Positions 44,608 to 53,236 of a DNA stretch of 53,236 nucleotides are shown here, in pieces (the first letter of the stretch is position 1; every line of letters begins with the position of its first letter). The stretch comes from an uncultured Cyclobacteriaceae bacterium (GTDB lineage Bacteria; Bacteroidota; Bacteroidia; Cytophagales; Cyclobacteriaceae): the NCBI GenBank assembly GCA_947492745.1, contig CANLOE010000042.1, forward strand, positions 1-53,236. The letters are read 5' to 3'. The notes beneath the pieces were generated by a model. It was not told where the DNA came from. It saw only the letters and a list, made by a program, of their open reading frames with translations, and ran no database searches. The position numbers and the translations under genes were made by a program.

Positions 44608-45945
44608 ATGGCAAGAACGAAAAAGGGAAAAAAGATATTTGTTCTGGATACTTCCGTGATTATCTATGAGCATAATTCAATCATGAATTTTGATGAACAT
44701 GATGTTGGTATCCCCATAACGGTATTGGAGGAGTTGGACAACTTCAAAAAGGGAAATGACACCAAAAATTTTGAGGCTCGGGAATTTATTCGACTGATCA
44801 ACAAGTTAGCTGACGGTAAAATGCTTCACGAGTGGAATTCCCTAAATGGCAACTCCAAAGGTAAATTTAAAGTATTGATGTCCACCAACAGTTCCGTGGA
44901 TGCCAATAAAGTCTTTGCCGAAGAAAAGCCCGATCATCGTATTTTAAATGCAGCACTACAGTTACAAGAGGAAATCAAGGATAAGAATGTAATCCTTATC
45001 TCTAAAGATATCAATTTACGCTTAAAGGCCAAGTCATTGGGCTTGCCCGCTGAGGATTACTCAACAGGTAAAGTCAAAAATGTCAATTCACTGTATTCGG
45101 GAAAAATGGTGTCCGATGGGATTTCTCCCGATATGATCAACGAGTTGTACAGTACCGGAGCCTGTGCTCCTGAGGAAATCCTAGGGGAAGAGCGACCCAA
45201 GAAAAATGCCTACTATATCTTGAAAAGTGGTAGAAAATCCATATTGGCCCATTTCAATCCTTTTTCAGATAGCATCGAACATGTAGAGAAACGCTCAGTC
45301 TACGGTATCAAACCACGCAATGCCGAACAGACCTTTGCCATCAATGCTATCCTCAATCCGGAAATCAAACTGGTAACCATGCAGGGTATCGCAGGTACGG
45401 GCAAAACGCTGATAGCCCTTGCGGCCGCCTTGGAACAAAAACGGAACTTTAAGCAAATATACCTGGCCAGACCGATTGTCCCCTTGAGCAATAAAGATAT
45501 CGGCTACCTGCCCGGAGATATCAAATCAAAACTCAATCCCTACATGGAGCCATTATGGGATAACCTGAAGTTCATCCAAAATCAATATAATGAGACGGAC
45601 AAGGAGTTTATCAAACTCACCGAGATGGTCAATCAAGAAAAACTGGTTATCACACCATTGGCCTATATCCGAGGAAGAAGTCTGTCCAATATCATCTTTA
45701 TTGTGGATGAAGCACAAAACCTCACCCCTCACGAGGTAAAGACCATTATCACCAGAGCCGGTGAAAACACTAAAATTATTTTCACTGGAGATATCTATCA
45801 AATCGATACTCCCTATCTCGATTCTCAGAGCAATGGACTTTCCTATCTGATCGATAGAGTAAAGAACCATGATCTTTATGCACATATCACTTTAGAAAAA
45901 GGAGAGCGCTCTGAGCTGGCCAATTTGGCCAATGAACTTTTGTAG
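44608..45945 (+). CDS. PIN-domain PhoH-type ATPase
   Basis: 445 residues in two parts. The N-terminal PIN nuclease domain (about 8-150) begins KKIFVLDTSVIIYEHNSI and keeps the acidic residues D11, E41-type and D..HRILNAAL (PDHRI near 110). The C-terminal PhoH ATPase has Walker A GIAGTGKT near 260 and Walker B IIFIVDEAQNLTPHEVKTII near 366, then IFTGDIYQID. This PIN-PhoH fusion (YlaK-like) is thought to act in RNA metabolism. Repeat-rich DNA lies before it. Confidence 0.93.
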   Translation: MARTKKGKKIFVLDTSVIIYEHNSIMNFDEHDVGIPITVLEELDNFKKGNDTKNFEAREFIRLINKLADGKMLHEWNSLNGNSKGKFKVLMSTNSSVDANKVFAEEKPDHRILNAALQLQEEIKDKNVILISKDINLRLKAKSLGLPAEDYSTGKVKNVNSLYSGKMVSDGISPDMINELYSTGACAPEEILGEERPKKNAYYILKSGRKSILAHFNPFSDSIEHVEKRSVYGIKPRNAEQTFAINAILNPEIKLVTMQGIAGTGKTLIALAAALEQKRNFKQIYLARPIVPLSNKDIGYLPGDIKSKLNPYMEPLWDNLKFIQNQYNETDKEFIKLTEMVNQEKLVITPLAYIRGRSLSNIIFIVDEAQNLTPHEVKTIITRAGENTKIIFTGDIYQIDTPYLDSQSNGLSYLIDRVKNHDLYAHITLEKGERSELANLANELL

Positions 45946-46094
45946 TCCTTTGAACCTCCAGATAGACTCCATGTAAAACTTGATAAGGACATTTGTATCT
46001 CATTGTCCAAACAGAAGAAAAAAAATAGGAAGTAGGGTTACATTACTACTTTTAGAAGCATTAATAGATATATAACCAAATTATCTTATTGTCG

Positions 46095-46322
46095 ATGTTT
46101 CATAAACTACTTTTCGATATATCAGGTGTCTCTAGCCGTTACCACAAATTGTGGAAAGAGGGTATGCTCATTGGCGCACACCATTCTGATGATACATTCA
46201 CACACCTCTACATGTTACGTGATTTTTACGTAGAAGTGGAATACTGCGAATCTTCCAGTGAAATCAAAAGGATACATTCTTTCAGAACAATAACTGAGGG
46301 AGTAAAAGCCTCTTTTTTATAA
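46095..46322 (+). CDS. Small protein of unknown function
   Basis: 75 residues from the ATG at 46095 (MFHKLLFDISGV); an alternative TTG start lies two codons earlier. It has no signal peptide or membrane segment. It contains a mixed pattern ending in a possible strand-rich core (TFTHLYMLRDFYVEVEYCES, EIKRIHSFRT). Base composition and codon use resemble the neighbours, and it reads as a real small cytoplasmic protein, but I know no family for it. It is a single gene 150 bp after the PhoH gene. Confidence 0.55.
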   Translation: MFHKLLFDISGVSSRYHKLWKEGMLIGAHHSDDTFTHLYMLRDFYVEVEYCESSSEIKRIHSFRTITEGVKASFL

Positions 46323-47338
46323 TGTAGAGTATATTCTCAAGGATGTTCATTCTTATTGGACATACTTTGACGGCATGCCCACAAGTGAAAATGTAGGTCA
46401 TAAGGGATGATATGGAAGTATTACAAAACCCTAAAAACGCCAATTCTATACCTAGCATCGTTACCGGAAATTACACTGGCATAGCCAAATAAGGTACCGT
46501 TGAATCCTTAACTCCCTTCACACTTCCCATTCCATGTATACATTTCATGGAGAGAACAATTCCAGATTGTTTGTTTTGTTTGTCGAGCAAATTTAGGTTT
46601 TGTATTTAGCAAACAGTAGAATAAATCATTTTATAGCAGTCAAGCTAGAGTAAATCACCAAAATCTTGCTTCTTCTGATACATCTCGAAATTTCCCTGAC
46701 CCTTAGGGCAAGTCCGAGCCTTTTTTCAGTTTCATCCTACTTTGTATTATATAGTGTGTTTGCTATTGCATGCCAAAAGTTAAAGTTATAATTTAATAAA
46801 GGTGAAACGTTCTTTTAAGTAAAAAAAAGACATTTTTGTGTTTTTTAGATAAGGAAAACCTTCCTGAGTATATAAGCTTTGAAGTATATTTTATTTGTAT
46901 TATTTGGATAATGTTCTTTGATTTATAACCCTCCCCTCTAAGCTTTTAAGATTGGTTTTAATCCTGTAAAAGACATTGGACCGTTCAAATACGGTTGTTG
47001 ACCGCTCAAATTTTCTATTGGTCTATCTTTTGTTGATTCAGATGAACGCTAACCGTAAATTTATATGAGTACCGAAAAACTAGGTATTTATTTCGGTGCA
47101 TGTAATATTACTTCTCTAATTATCAGTATCAAATCTATAGACAAAGACATTAATTCATTGGGAAAAGGTAAGGGTGGTGATGATAGTCAATCGACTAAGT
47201 CACTGTTGGTGAATAGATACTGAATTTTTCTTTGGGGAAATAAATTCGCTCCGAAACGTAGAGCTTCATTCTTAATGGAGACTTTCACTATCAGGAAACT
47301 GAATTTGAATATCAACCTTAAACAATAAAATATATATC
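46323..47338. other. Long AT-rich intergenic region before the propeller protein
   Basis: No credible frame or RNA gene. It holds a spaced direct repeat at 46979-47013 (listed separately) and several T/A runs. The last 20 bases before the ATG are AT-rich without a Shine-Dalgarno sequence, as is usual in this phylum. Confidence 0.5.
46979..47013 (+). promoter_or_regulatory. Direct repeat that may bind a regulator
   Basis: GACCGTTCAAAT (46979) and GACCGCTCAAAT (47000) differ at one base and are spaced by 21 bp, two helical turns, about 330 bp upstream of the propeller gene. This suits a dimeric activator; no protein is implied. Confidence 0.3.
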
Positions 47339-50300
47339 ATGAAAAACGGGCTAAAATCAACCCTTTCTGATTCAATCAAAAAACCATCTATAGTCAAAAA
47401 TTTATCTAAGACTTCGATGATGCTGTTTTTGATTGTTTTTTCTTCATCCTTGTTGGGTCAGACCCATCAATGGAAGCGTACCAACCCAGGCGGCGGGGGC
47501 TGGTTCAGTAGTATCGGTGCGAGCAAAAGTGGTATTGTCCTGGCAGGTAGCGATCTCAGCGGAGCCTACAGGAGCAAAAACGGGGGAAGGTCCTGGGATG
47601 TTATCGGCCCAAGTAGGGGACTCCCTCAGACGCATATAGGTGGTATGGGATTTCATCGTACCAACGGTGATATCATGTTCTTGGCCTCCGGCGGAATCTA
47701 TAAAACCGATGATGGAGGAGACTCTTGGAAGCAGGTTTTTGAAGGCGGCGGTTATGTCACCGATATTGAATTTGCTACCAATAAGCCATGGATCGGTTAC
47801 GCCTCTAGGCACAAGGGAAACTGGAATACCACAAATGCGGAAATCTATAGAACTACCAGTACGGGTAACAACTGGACCAGAGTTGATACCAATCTCCCTA
47901 AGTTAAGAATTATAAAGATGGTCGTAAACCCCAAAAATGCCAATGAACTGTACTTGTTGTCAGGCAAGGGACGCCCTGTATGTACCGTTGCGGATGTATA
48001 TAAAAGTACCGATGGAGGAAAGACATGGAAGAATATGACAGCCAGAAACAATTTCGAAGGTTTTACCGAAGTAGCGGATTTGGCCATAGACCCTAAGACC
48101 CCGAATACGCTTTACATTACTACTGTCAAGGGCGATTGTAAGGAAAGATTCTGGAGAGATGGACTGAACAGTAAGTTGTATAAAAGCACCAATGGAGGGC
48201 AAAGCTGGAAAAAAATACAAGATCAAGGAGGTCTGATATTCATTGACCCTAGAAATACTTCTAAAGTGACAACTATAGAAATAAGTGCTGTCGCCGATTG
48301 GAACCCTAGGTCCGGTACGCGAGTATCCAATGATGGAGGTAAGAACTTCGAAAAAATCAGTGATGTGGGTAAGTGGGAAACGACCTTCCATGGTGAGACC
48401 CAAGGTACCTATGGAGGTACTGGCGATGGATACGCAAGGACAATAGGAGAAGATCTGTCCAACCCTGCTAATCTGTATTGGACCAACTCACAATGGGTGA
48501 TGGGTTCCAAAGATGGAGGTAAAAACTTCAAGGTACTTCATGCCAAGCAAGTGCGACCCGGCTTCTGGCAAAGTACGGGTGTCGATAATGTGAACATGGT
48601 GGATGTGGATATCAACGATGGCGACAAAAACATTATCTATACCTCATGGTATGACATCGGTTTTTGGAGAAGCTTGGATAGGGGTAGGAGCTGGCAGAGT
48701 TGTAACAATGATAAACACGGCTGGGGCAAAGGAAAAGGGGGTAACAGTTTTTCGGTGGTTTCCGACCCTAGTAGAACCAATGTCGTGTGGACGGCAATGT
48801 CACCCAACCAGCGTGCAAACGACCCCACCTACCTTCTGAAAAGTACCGACAAAGGTCACAGGGATAGTTGGGAAGAATCCAACAAAGGTTTGCCTAAGAA
48901 AAAGATATCAGGATTGTCATTGAACACCAAAAGCCCCCGTACCAAAAGAATACTGTATGTTACTGCTGATGGTGATGTATATAAAAGTACCAATGATGGA
49001 GAAAACTGGTCAAAGGTATACGATTGCAACGGATGTCGCTTTACCGCTGTGGACCGATTCGATGGAAATGTGGTCTACGCTGGAGGAGAAGCAGGTCTAA
49101 AGCGCTCTACAAATGCCGGTAGAACTTGGAAGGACGTAAGCCATGCCGAAATGAAGGGAAAGAACGGTATTGGTTTCTGGGATTTCAAAAAATATACCGG
49201 CGTTCACGATATACTGACAGACCCCAATAACAAAAACTGGGTATACGTGGCGGCCAAAGGAGAACGCAAAGGACTCTACAGAAGCACGGACCAAGGTAGA
49301 ACTTGGAAAAAACTGCTGACCGATGATTACATGCGGAAAGTGGCAGTAGCCCCTATTGATTCAAAGATCATCTATGCAACTTCTTCCAGTGCGGTGCATT
49401 CCGGTGGATACAAAGCAACGTCCAATGGTATCTTGTTTTCCAATGATGGTGGTAATTCGTGGAAAAAGCAGAACCAAGGGATGGCATATCCCTTCGCCAT
49501 GGCCATAGATATAGATAATACCAATACACCTAAAGTCATTGTAGGCTCACCGGGCCCGGGTTTCCAAATGGCGAATGTCCCCTTGGGTAAAAACCCACCT
49601 CCCGGAGTACAGGACGGAGTACAGGAAGTAGATATCAAGGTAAATGGTATATATACCATAAAGAACATGTCCAATGGTCAGAACATCATAGCTCCCCAAT
49701 GGGACAAGCATAATGCTCGGATGTATTCTTCCAAAAAAGTGTTCGGTGACCATAAGTGGAAGTTCGAACATCTCGGAAATGGCCTGCACCATATAAAAAG
49801 TGTGGGAACTGGCAGGTACTTAGAAGCCTTCGGTGCCAAATGTGAGAACGGTACCAATATCAATACTTGGACATCAGGGAATGCGAATCACCATAAGTGG
49901 TATGTTACCAAGGTAGGTTCAAGTCATTTTATCCGTCCGGCACATTGTAAAAGTAAGGCGCTGGATAAAAGTCTGGGTGACGATGGCAATGTCAAACTCT
50001 GGTCTTATTCTAAAAGCAACACCAATCAGAAGTTTGAGTTGATGCCCGTAGGAAATACTAGAGAAGGCAATATTGCTAAATTGGCGGATTTTGGAGCAAT
50101 AGAAATATATCCTAATCCGGCACAAGAAGAACTATGGCTCGACCTAAGTGCTTATTCGGAGAGCTCTATCCGGTATACTATCATGACCCCCATGGGCAAT
50201 GAAGTTGCACATGGAAAATTTGATGCTTCGCATGGAAGCAATGAATCCATAGACCTCGATCAGCTCAGGGCCGGAATGTATATCATACGTATACTCGCCG

Positions 50301-50344
50301 AAGGAGAAAATGGTCACGACAAAAAGTTCTTTATATCAAAATAG
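47339..50344 (+). CDS. Secreted Asp-box beta-propeller protein (GH74-like) with ricin-type domain and T9SS tail
   Basis: 1001 residues. A signal peptide ends near residue 42 (FLIVFSSSLLGQ). About 45-745 contains 13 Asp-box (BNR) motifs such as SKNGGRSW, STDGGKTW, STNGGQSW, SNDGGNSW, as in two stacked seven-bladed propellers of GH74 xyloglucanases and Vps10-type proteins; the N-terminus (NPGGGGWFSSIGAS..SGIVLAGSDLSGAYRS) resembles GH74 closely. About 765-905 is a ricin-type carbohydrate-binding domain (QNIIAPQWD, GTNINTWTSGN, KLWSYSK..NQKF). The last 75 residues (IEIYPNPAQEELWLDLS to GMYIIRILAEGE) are a type A type IX secretion sorting domain, so it is cell-surface or secreted. The substrate is inferred only; the acidic GH74 catalytic residues were not verified. 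Confidence 0.88.
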   Translation: MKNGLKSTLSDSIKKPSIVKNLSKTSMMLFLIVFSSSLLGQTHQWKRTNPGGGGWFSSIGASKSGIVLAGSDLSGAYRSKNGGRSWDVIGPSRGLPQTHIGGMGFHRTNGDIMFLASGGIYKTDDGGDSWKQVFEGGGYVTDIEFATNKPWIGYASRHKGNWNTTNAEIYRTTSTGNNWTRVDTNLPKLRIIKMVVNPKNANELYLLSGKGRPVCTVADVYKSTDGGKTWKNMTARNNFEGFTEVADLAIDPKTPNTLYITTVKGDCKERFWRDGLNSKLYKSTNGGQSWKKIQDQGGLIFIDPRNTSKVTTIEISAVADWNPRSGTRVSNDGGKNFEKISDVGKWETTFHGETQGTYGGTGDGYARTIGEDLSNPANLYWTNSQWVMGSKDGGKNFKVLHAKQVRPGFWQSTGVDNVNMVDVDINDGDKNIIYTSWYDIGFWRSLDRGRSWQSCNNDKHGWGKGKGGNSFSVVSDPSRTNVVWTAMSPNQRANDPTYLLKSTDKGHRDSWEESNKGLPKKKISGLSLNTKSPRTKRILYVTADGDVYKSTNDGENWSKVYDCNGCRFTAVDRFDGNVVYAGGEAGLKRSTNAGRTWKDVSHAEMKGKNGIGFWDFKKYTGVHDILTDPNNKNWVYVAAKGERKGLYRSTDQGRTWKKLLTDDYMRKVAVAPIDSKIIYATSSSAVHSGGYKATSNGILFSNDGGNSWKKQNQGMAYPFAMAIDIDNTNTPKVIVGSPGPGFQMANVPLGKNPPPGVQDGVQEVDIKVNGIYTIKNMSNGQNIIAPQWDKHNARMYSSKKVFGDHKWKFEHLGNGLHHIKSVGTGRYLEAFGAKCENGTNINTWTSGNANHHKWYVTKVGSSHFIRPAHCKSKALDKSLGDDGNVKLWSYSKSNTNQKFELMPVGNTREGNIAKLADFGAIEIYPNPAQEELWLDLSAYSESSIRYTIMTPMGNEVAHGKFDASHGSNESIDLDQLRAGMYIIRILAEGENGHDKKFFISK

Positions 50345-51109
50345 TAAATCAAGCATTTTGATATGACATCATATTGAAAGGCGCTAAATCGAACTAAAAC
50401 AACTATGCGGAGCTTTCCTTTTCTTTTTAGCAGGGGAAAGTTCCCATAACTCTACAATAACACAGAATACATGAAGCAAAGAACTTCATCAAAAAATATA
50501 TAGGATACCTTTACAGAACCTAAAACAACTAAAACCTACAGACACACAAAAAGCAGTGTTACCCTAACCATTGTAACGACAGGTTTCTATTGGAAAATAG
50601 ACTTATGACCAGTGGACCAAATCACCTGTAAAGCTTTATGTGATGTTAAAACCTAGAATACACACAATTTGCTTGTTTAGAGCAGAATGAACTGTTTGCT
50701 TTTATTGGTAAACAGCGATACTTATAGAGAATATCATGGCAATAGCTGATATCAACCTTTGGAGGTGGATGGTATGATTCCTTCAAAACGCATGCATGCT
50801 ATAGTATTTAATTTGCCTTTTATTCATAGATAGTATCTAACACTTTAATTTTTTATGCCATAGAGTCCTCTTGACCTAAGTATGGATTTAGAACCTGTGC
50901 TGGCTATCGGGAAATGGGTTTTTTTGAATTGAGCTTTTTGATAATTGTCAGTAGAGGCTTGGAATTTTCAAAGGCGCATTTCATTTACCTCCGAGTATAT
51001 TTGCCAAATTGTATACTACGATGAATTATATCAGCCGACATTTCTAACATGCATTTTTTGCTTCCAGCTCCAGTATAGAGGGCCTAGGGTCAAACCTAAA
51101 CTAAACTAT
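50345..51109. other. Intergenic between two T9SS cargo genes
   Basis: No frame of note. GGAGCTTTCC (50409) can pair with GGAAAGTTCC (about 50435) as a possible weak terminator without a T tail. Otherwise AT-rich. Confidence 0.45.
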
Positions 51110-53236
51110 ATGAAAACTTTACTTATGAGCTTAATGGGCATCGCCATAAGCGCCTGCGCATTAGCACAAGACAAACCTTATTATTGGTCAGATCAAGGGA
51201 AGATAGATATGACCTATGATAGTAGTAGTTATATTGTCCACTCTGAAGTCCAGCCTAAGTTCCAGGACCAAACCCGCTCCCGACATCGGACTATAAAATC
51301 TGTTCCTCATAGAGGATTCACTATCGTTACTATGAACGGGTCCGATTTCAACCAAAAAGAGATGGGCCATAACTTGCGGCAGCAAGGCGACCATATGGAG
51401 GTAATCCCGGCTCTTCGGCTGGGCAATGGTATGAAAATGTACCTGACACGGCGGTTGGTATTTAAGCCTCTCACGGGCAGATCAATCAAGAGCATCAAGG
51501 AGATAATAGCAAATTATCCGATAATGCAGATCGTGGAGAAGTGGGGGACCTACAGAGTGGACCTCAAGCATGTCGGGGACGTCCTTGCGCTGGCCAATGC
51601 CATCCATGAATCGGGAACGGTGGAGTTTGCACATCCCGATTTTTATGCACCTATCATAAAAAATAGCGACCCTCTGTATCCCTTGCAATTCCAACTGAAC
51701 AACACGGGCCAGCGGGTAGATGGAGTCGCCGGTCTTGCAGATGCCGATTGTAATGCACCAGAGGCATGGGCCATAACCAAAGGCTCTCCATCTGTGACGG
51801 TAGCTATTTTGGATGATGGTCTCGAAGATCACGAAGACTTAAAAGATAAAAATGGGGTCAGCAAGATCATCAAAGGATATACCCCTGTTGGCGATGGAGA
51901 TGGCAGTGCTTCTAGGTTCGCATTTCATGGAGTGGCCTGTTCCGGCATAATAGCGGCTTCTCATAATAACATCGGAGTACGTGGTGTGGCACCTGAAGTG
52001 AAACTTTTGAGTGTCAATATATCGACAGAAAAGGAGACCTTACAAGATTATGCAGATGCTTTTAAATGGGCAAAAGAGAACGGTGCCGATGTTATCAACT
52101 GCTCTTGGGCGCTAGGGGCATGTAGTACCGATTTCCCAACAATCAATGAGGCCATAAAAGATGCCGGTACCACTGGACGTGACGGCAAAGGTTGTGTTAT
52201 TGTCTTTGCTTCGGGTAATCAAGGTACGGTGGCAACATGTGTTGGTTACCCTGCCGTTTTGGATGAGGTGATTGCAGTGGGTGCTTTTAACAGTAGGGGG
52301 ACACGATCGGAATATAGTCAGTTCGGTCCCAAATTGGACTTGGTGGCACCCTCTTCGGATAAGGTAGATTTTACCGGCGTTGGCGTACGTACCATAGATA
52401 GAGAAGGACTCTCAGGAGGGGCTGATGGTAATTACTTTGAAGATTTCGATGGTACTTCGGCGGCTGCACCTGTGGTCGCAGGGGTGGCTGCACTCATGCT
52501 GAGTGTCAATCCTGATCTGACGCTAGATCAGGTCAAGGAAATACTGTACTCAACGGCCATTGATATGGGTCCTTCTGGCAAAGATGACGAATATGGTCAC
52601 GGTAGGGTCAATGCTCACGGGGCCGTTTTGGCAGCAAAGAATTTACTGGCACCACCCTCGAACAGTGAATGTGGCGAGGTAGAGATGGAGTTGTCGAAAG
52701 TAGTCTCCTACGCTGGAAATCAGGATGAAGGAAAAGCCGAAGTGGAAAATGAACAAAAAACAATTCTTGTTTCCAAAAACGGCTGGAAGGCCATACCGTT
52801 TGACTACGAAGTGACGGCCAACACGCGCCTCCAGTTCGATTTCAGGTCAACACAGGAAGGTGAGGAACACTCCATAGGCCTTGATGCCAACTTGGTATTG
52901 AATGAAGGGAACCGTTTCAAGCTCTATGGTACACAGGGTGCGGGCGGTGCACTATCCGATTTTGATAACTACGATGGTTCGGGGAATTTCAAGTCCTATT
53001 CCATTCCCGTGGGCCAATATTATACGGGTGCCATGAAATACCTGTTCTTTGTTACGGACAATGATGCGGCACCTAGCATGGGCGATTCCTTTTTCTCGAA
53101 TATCTTCATCTTCGAGGATACCAACGGTAACGGTATCAACGATGACTCTGGTGTACAATGCTTGTTCTCAGACGAGACCATGACAAGAGAAGTGGGAAGG
53201 GGTGATGATGGGATACGTCTGTATCCAAATCCCGTC
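51110..53236 (+). CDS. Subtilisin-like serine protease (S8), T9SS cargo, cut at the window edge
   Basis: 709 residues are visible from the ATG at 51110; the gene continues beyond the window. A signal peptide (1-20, ACALAQ) and a propeptide region (about 21-200) precede the S8 catalytic domain. The triad is Asp235 (ILDDGLED), His273 (FHGVACSGI) and Ser450 (DGTSAAAPVVAG), with oxyanion Asn370 (FASGNQG). After it comes a beta-rich domain (about 540-650, IPFDYEVTANTRLQFDFRS) of a kind I cannot name, then NGNGINDDSG and LYPNPV, the start of a T9SS type A sorting domain. It follows another T9SS cargo gene on the same strand, 765 bp away. Not a listed single frame because it lacks its stop. Confidence 0.93.
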   Translation, partial: MKTLLMSLMGIAISACALAQDKPYYWSDQGKIDMTYDSSSYIVHSEVQPKFQDQTRSRHRTIKSVPHRGFTIVTMNGSDFNQKEMGHNLRQQGDHMEVIPALRLGNGMKMYLTRRLVFKPLTGRSIKSIKEIIANYPIMQIVEKWGTYRVDLKHVGDVLALANAIHESGTVEFAHPDFYAPIIKNSDPLYPLQFQLNNTGQRVDGVAGLADADCNAPEAWAITKGSPSVTVAILDDGLEDHEDLKDKNGVSKIIKGYTPVGDGDGSASRFAFHGVACSGIIAASHNNIGVRGVAPEVKLLSVNISTEKETLQDYADAFKWAKENGADVINCSWALGACSTDFPTINEAIKDAGTTGRDGKGCVIVFASGNQGTVATCVGYPAVLDEVIAVGAFNSRGTRSEYSQFGPKLDLVAPSSDKVDFTGVGVRTIDREGLSGGADGNYFEDFDGTSAAAPVVAGVAALMLSVNPDLTLDQVKEILYSTAIDMGPSGKDDEYGHGRVNAHGAVLAAKNLLAPPSNSECGEVEMELSKVVSYAGNQDEGKAEVENEQKTILVSKNGWKAIPFDYEVTANTRLQFDFRSTQEGEEHSIGLDANLVLNEGNRFKLYGTQGAGGALSDFDNYDGSGNFKSYSIPVGQYYTGAMKYLFFVTDNDAAPSMGDSFFSNIFIFEDTNGNGINDDSGVQCLFSDETMTREVGRGDDGIRLYPNPV

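Overview
The window is chromosomal DNA of a member of the Bacteroidota, most likely of the Cytophagia. The evidence is an alternative complex III operon (act) fused to a cytochrome c oxidase operon, the acpP-fabF-rnc / IPExxxVDY-pyk neighbourhood, Bacteroidota-type promoters (TTTG-N19-TAnnTTTG), and two secreted proteins of which one ends in, and the other runs into, a type IX secretion sorting domain. No species can be named from the sequence alone.

Layout. 1-1100: edge of an ISAon1-like transposase gene, then a pile-up of half repeats. 1114-7548 (minus strand): lgt, nadE and the acpP-fabF-rnc operon. 7684-9559: IPExxxVDY protein and pyk, divergent from acpP. 9600-11100: nested repeats and a small beta-rich protein. 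11374-14020: a zinc-ribbon protein and rpsA. 14462: tRNA-Cys, followed by a decayed DUF7000-type gene and a repeat-rich 1.5 kb stretch. 16663-17397: a Crp/Fnr regulator. 17699-33196: one long respiratory operon, actABCDEF, coxB, coxA, ctaA, ctaB, two subunit III genes and subunit IV, with a clear promoter in front and a terminator behind. 33304-35335: a Sco-like protein without copper cysteines, DUF420, a small CxxC membrane protein and DUF983. 36592-40323: a large NtrY-like histidine kinase. 41038-42537 (minus): an MlaF/MlaE lipid-transport pair. 43066-45945: a short-chain dehydrogenase and a PIN-PhoH ATPase. 47339-53236: a 13-Asp-box beta-propeller protein with a ricin-like domain and T9SS tail, then a subtilisin-like protease cut by the window edge.

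The respiratory genes form one electron path: quinol is oxidised by ActC/ActF, electrons pass through ActB iron-sulfur clusters and ActA/ActE haems to the CuA site of CoxB and on to CoxA, while CtaB and CtaA make haem A for that oxidase. The Crp/Fnr gene just upstream is a candidate regulator.

The most unusual content lies between genes. At least four families of short (about 150-170 bp) foldback repeats, here called A, B, D and E, share one design: each copy is a long imperfect palindrome, several have a centre of the form TAGC-NNN-GCTA, and intact copies are bounded by a 3-bp direct duplication of the form TNA (TAA, TTA or TCA). They nest in each other, form chimeras and lie beside decayed genes, but none lies inside the operons. 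They look like non-autonomous mobile elements (MITE-like) moved by a transposase not present here. Two further repeats (C and F) lack this design.
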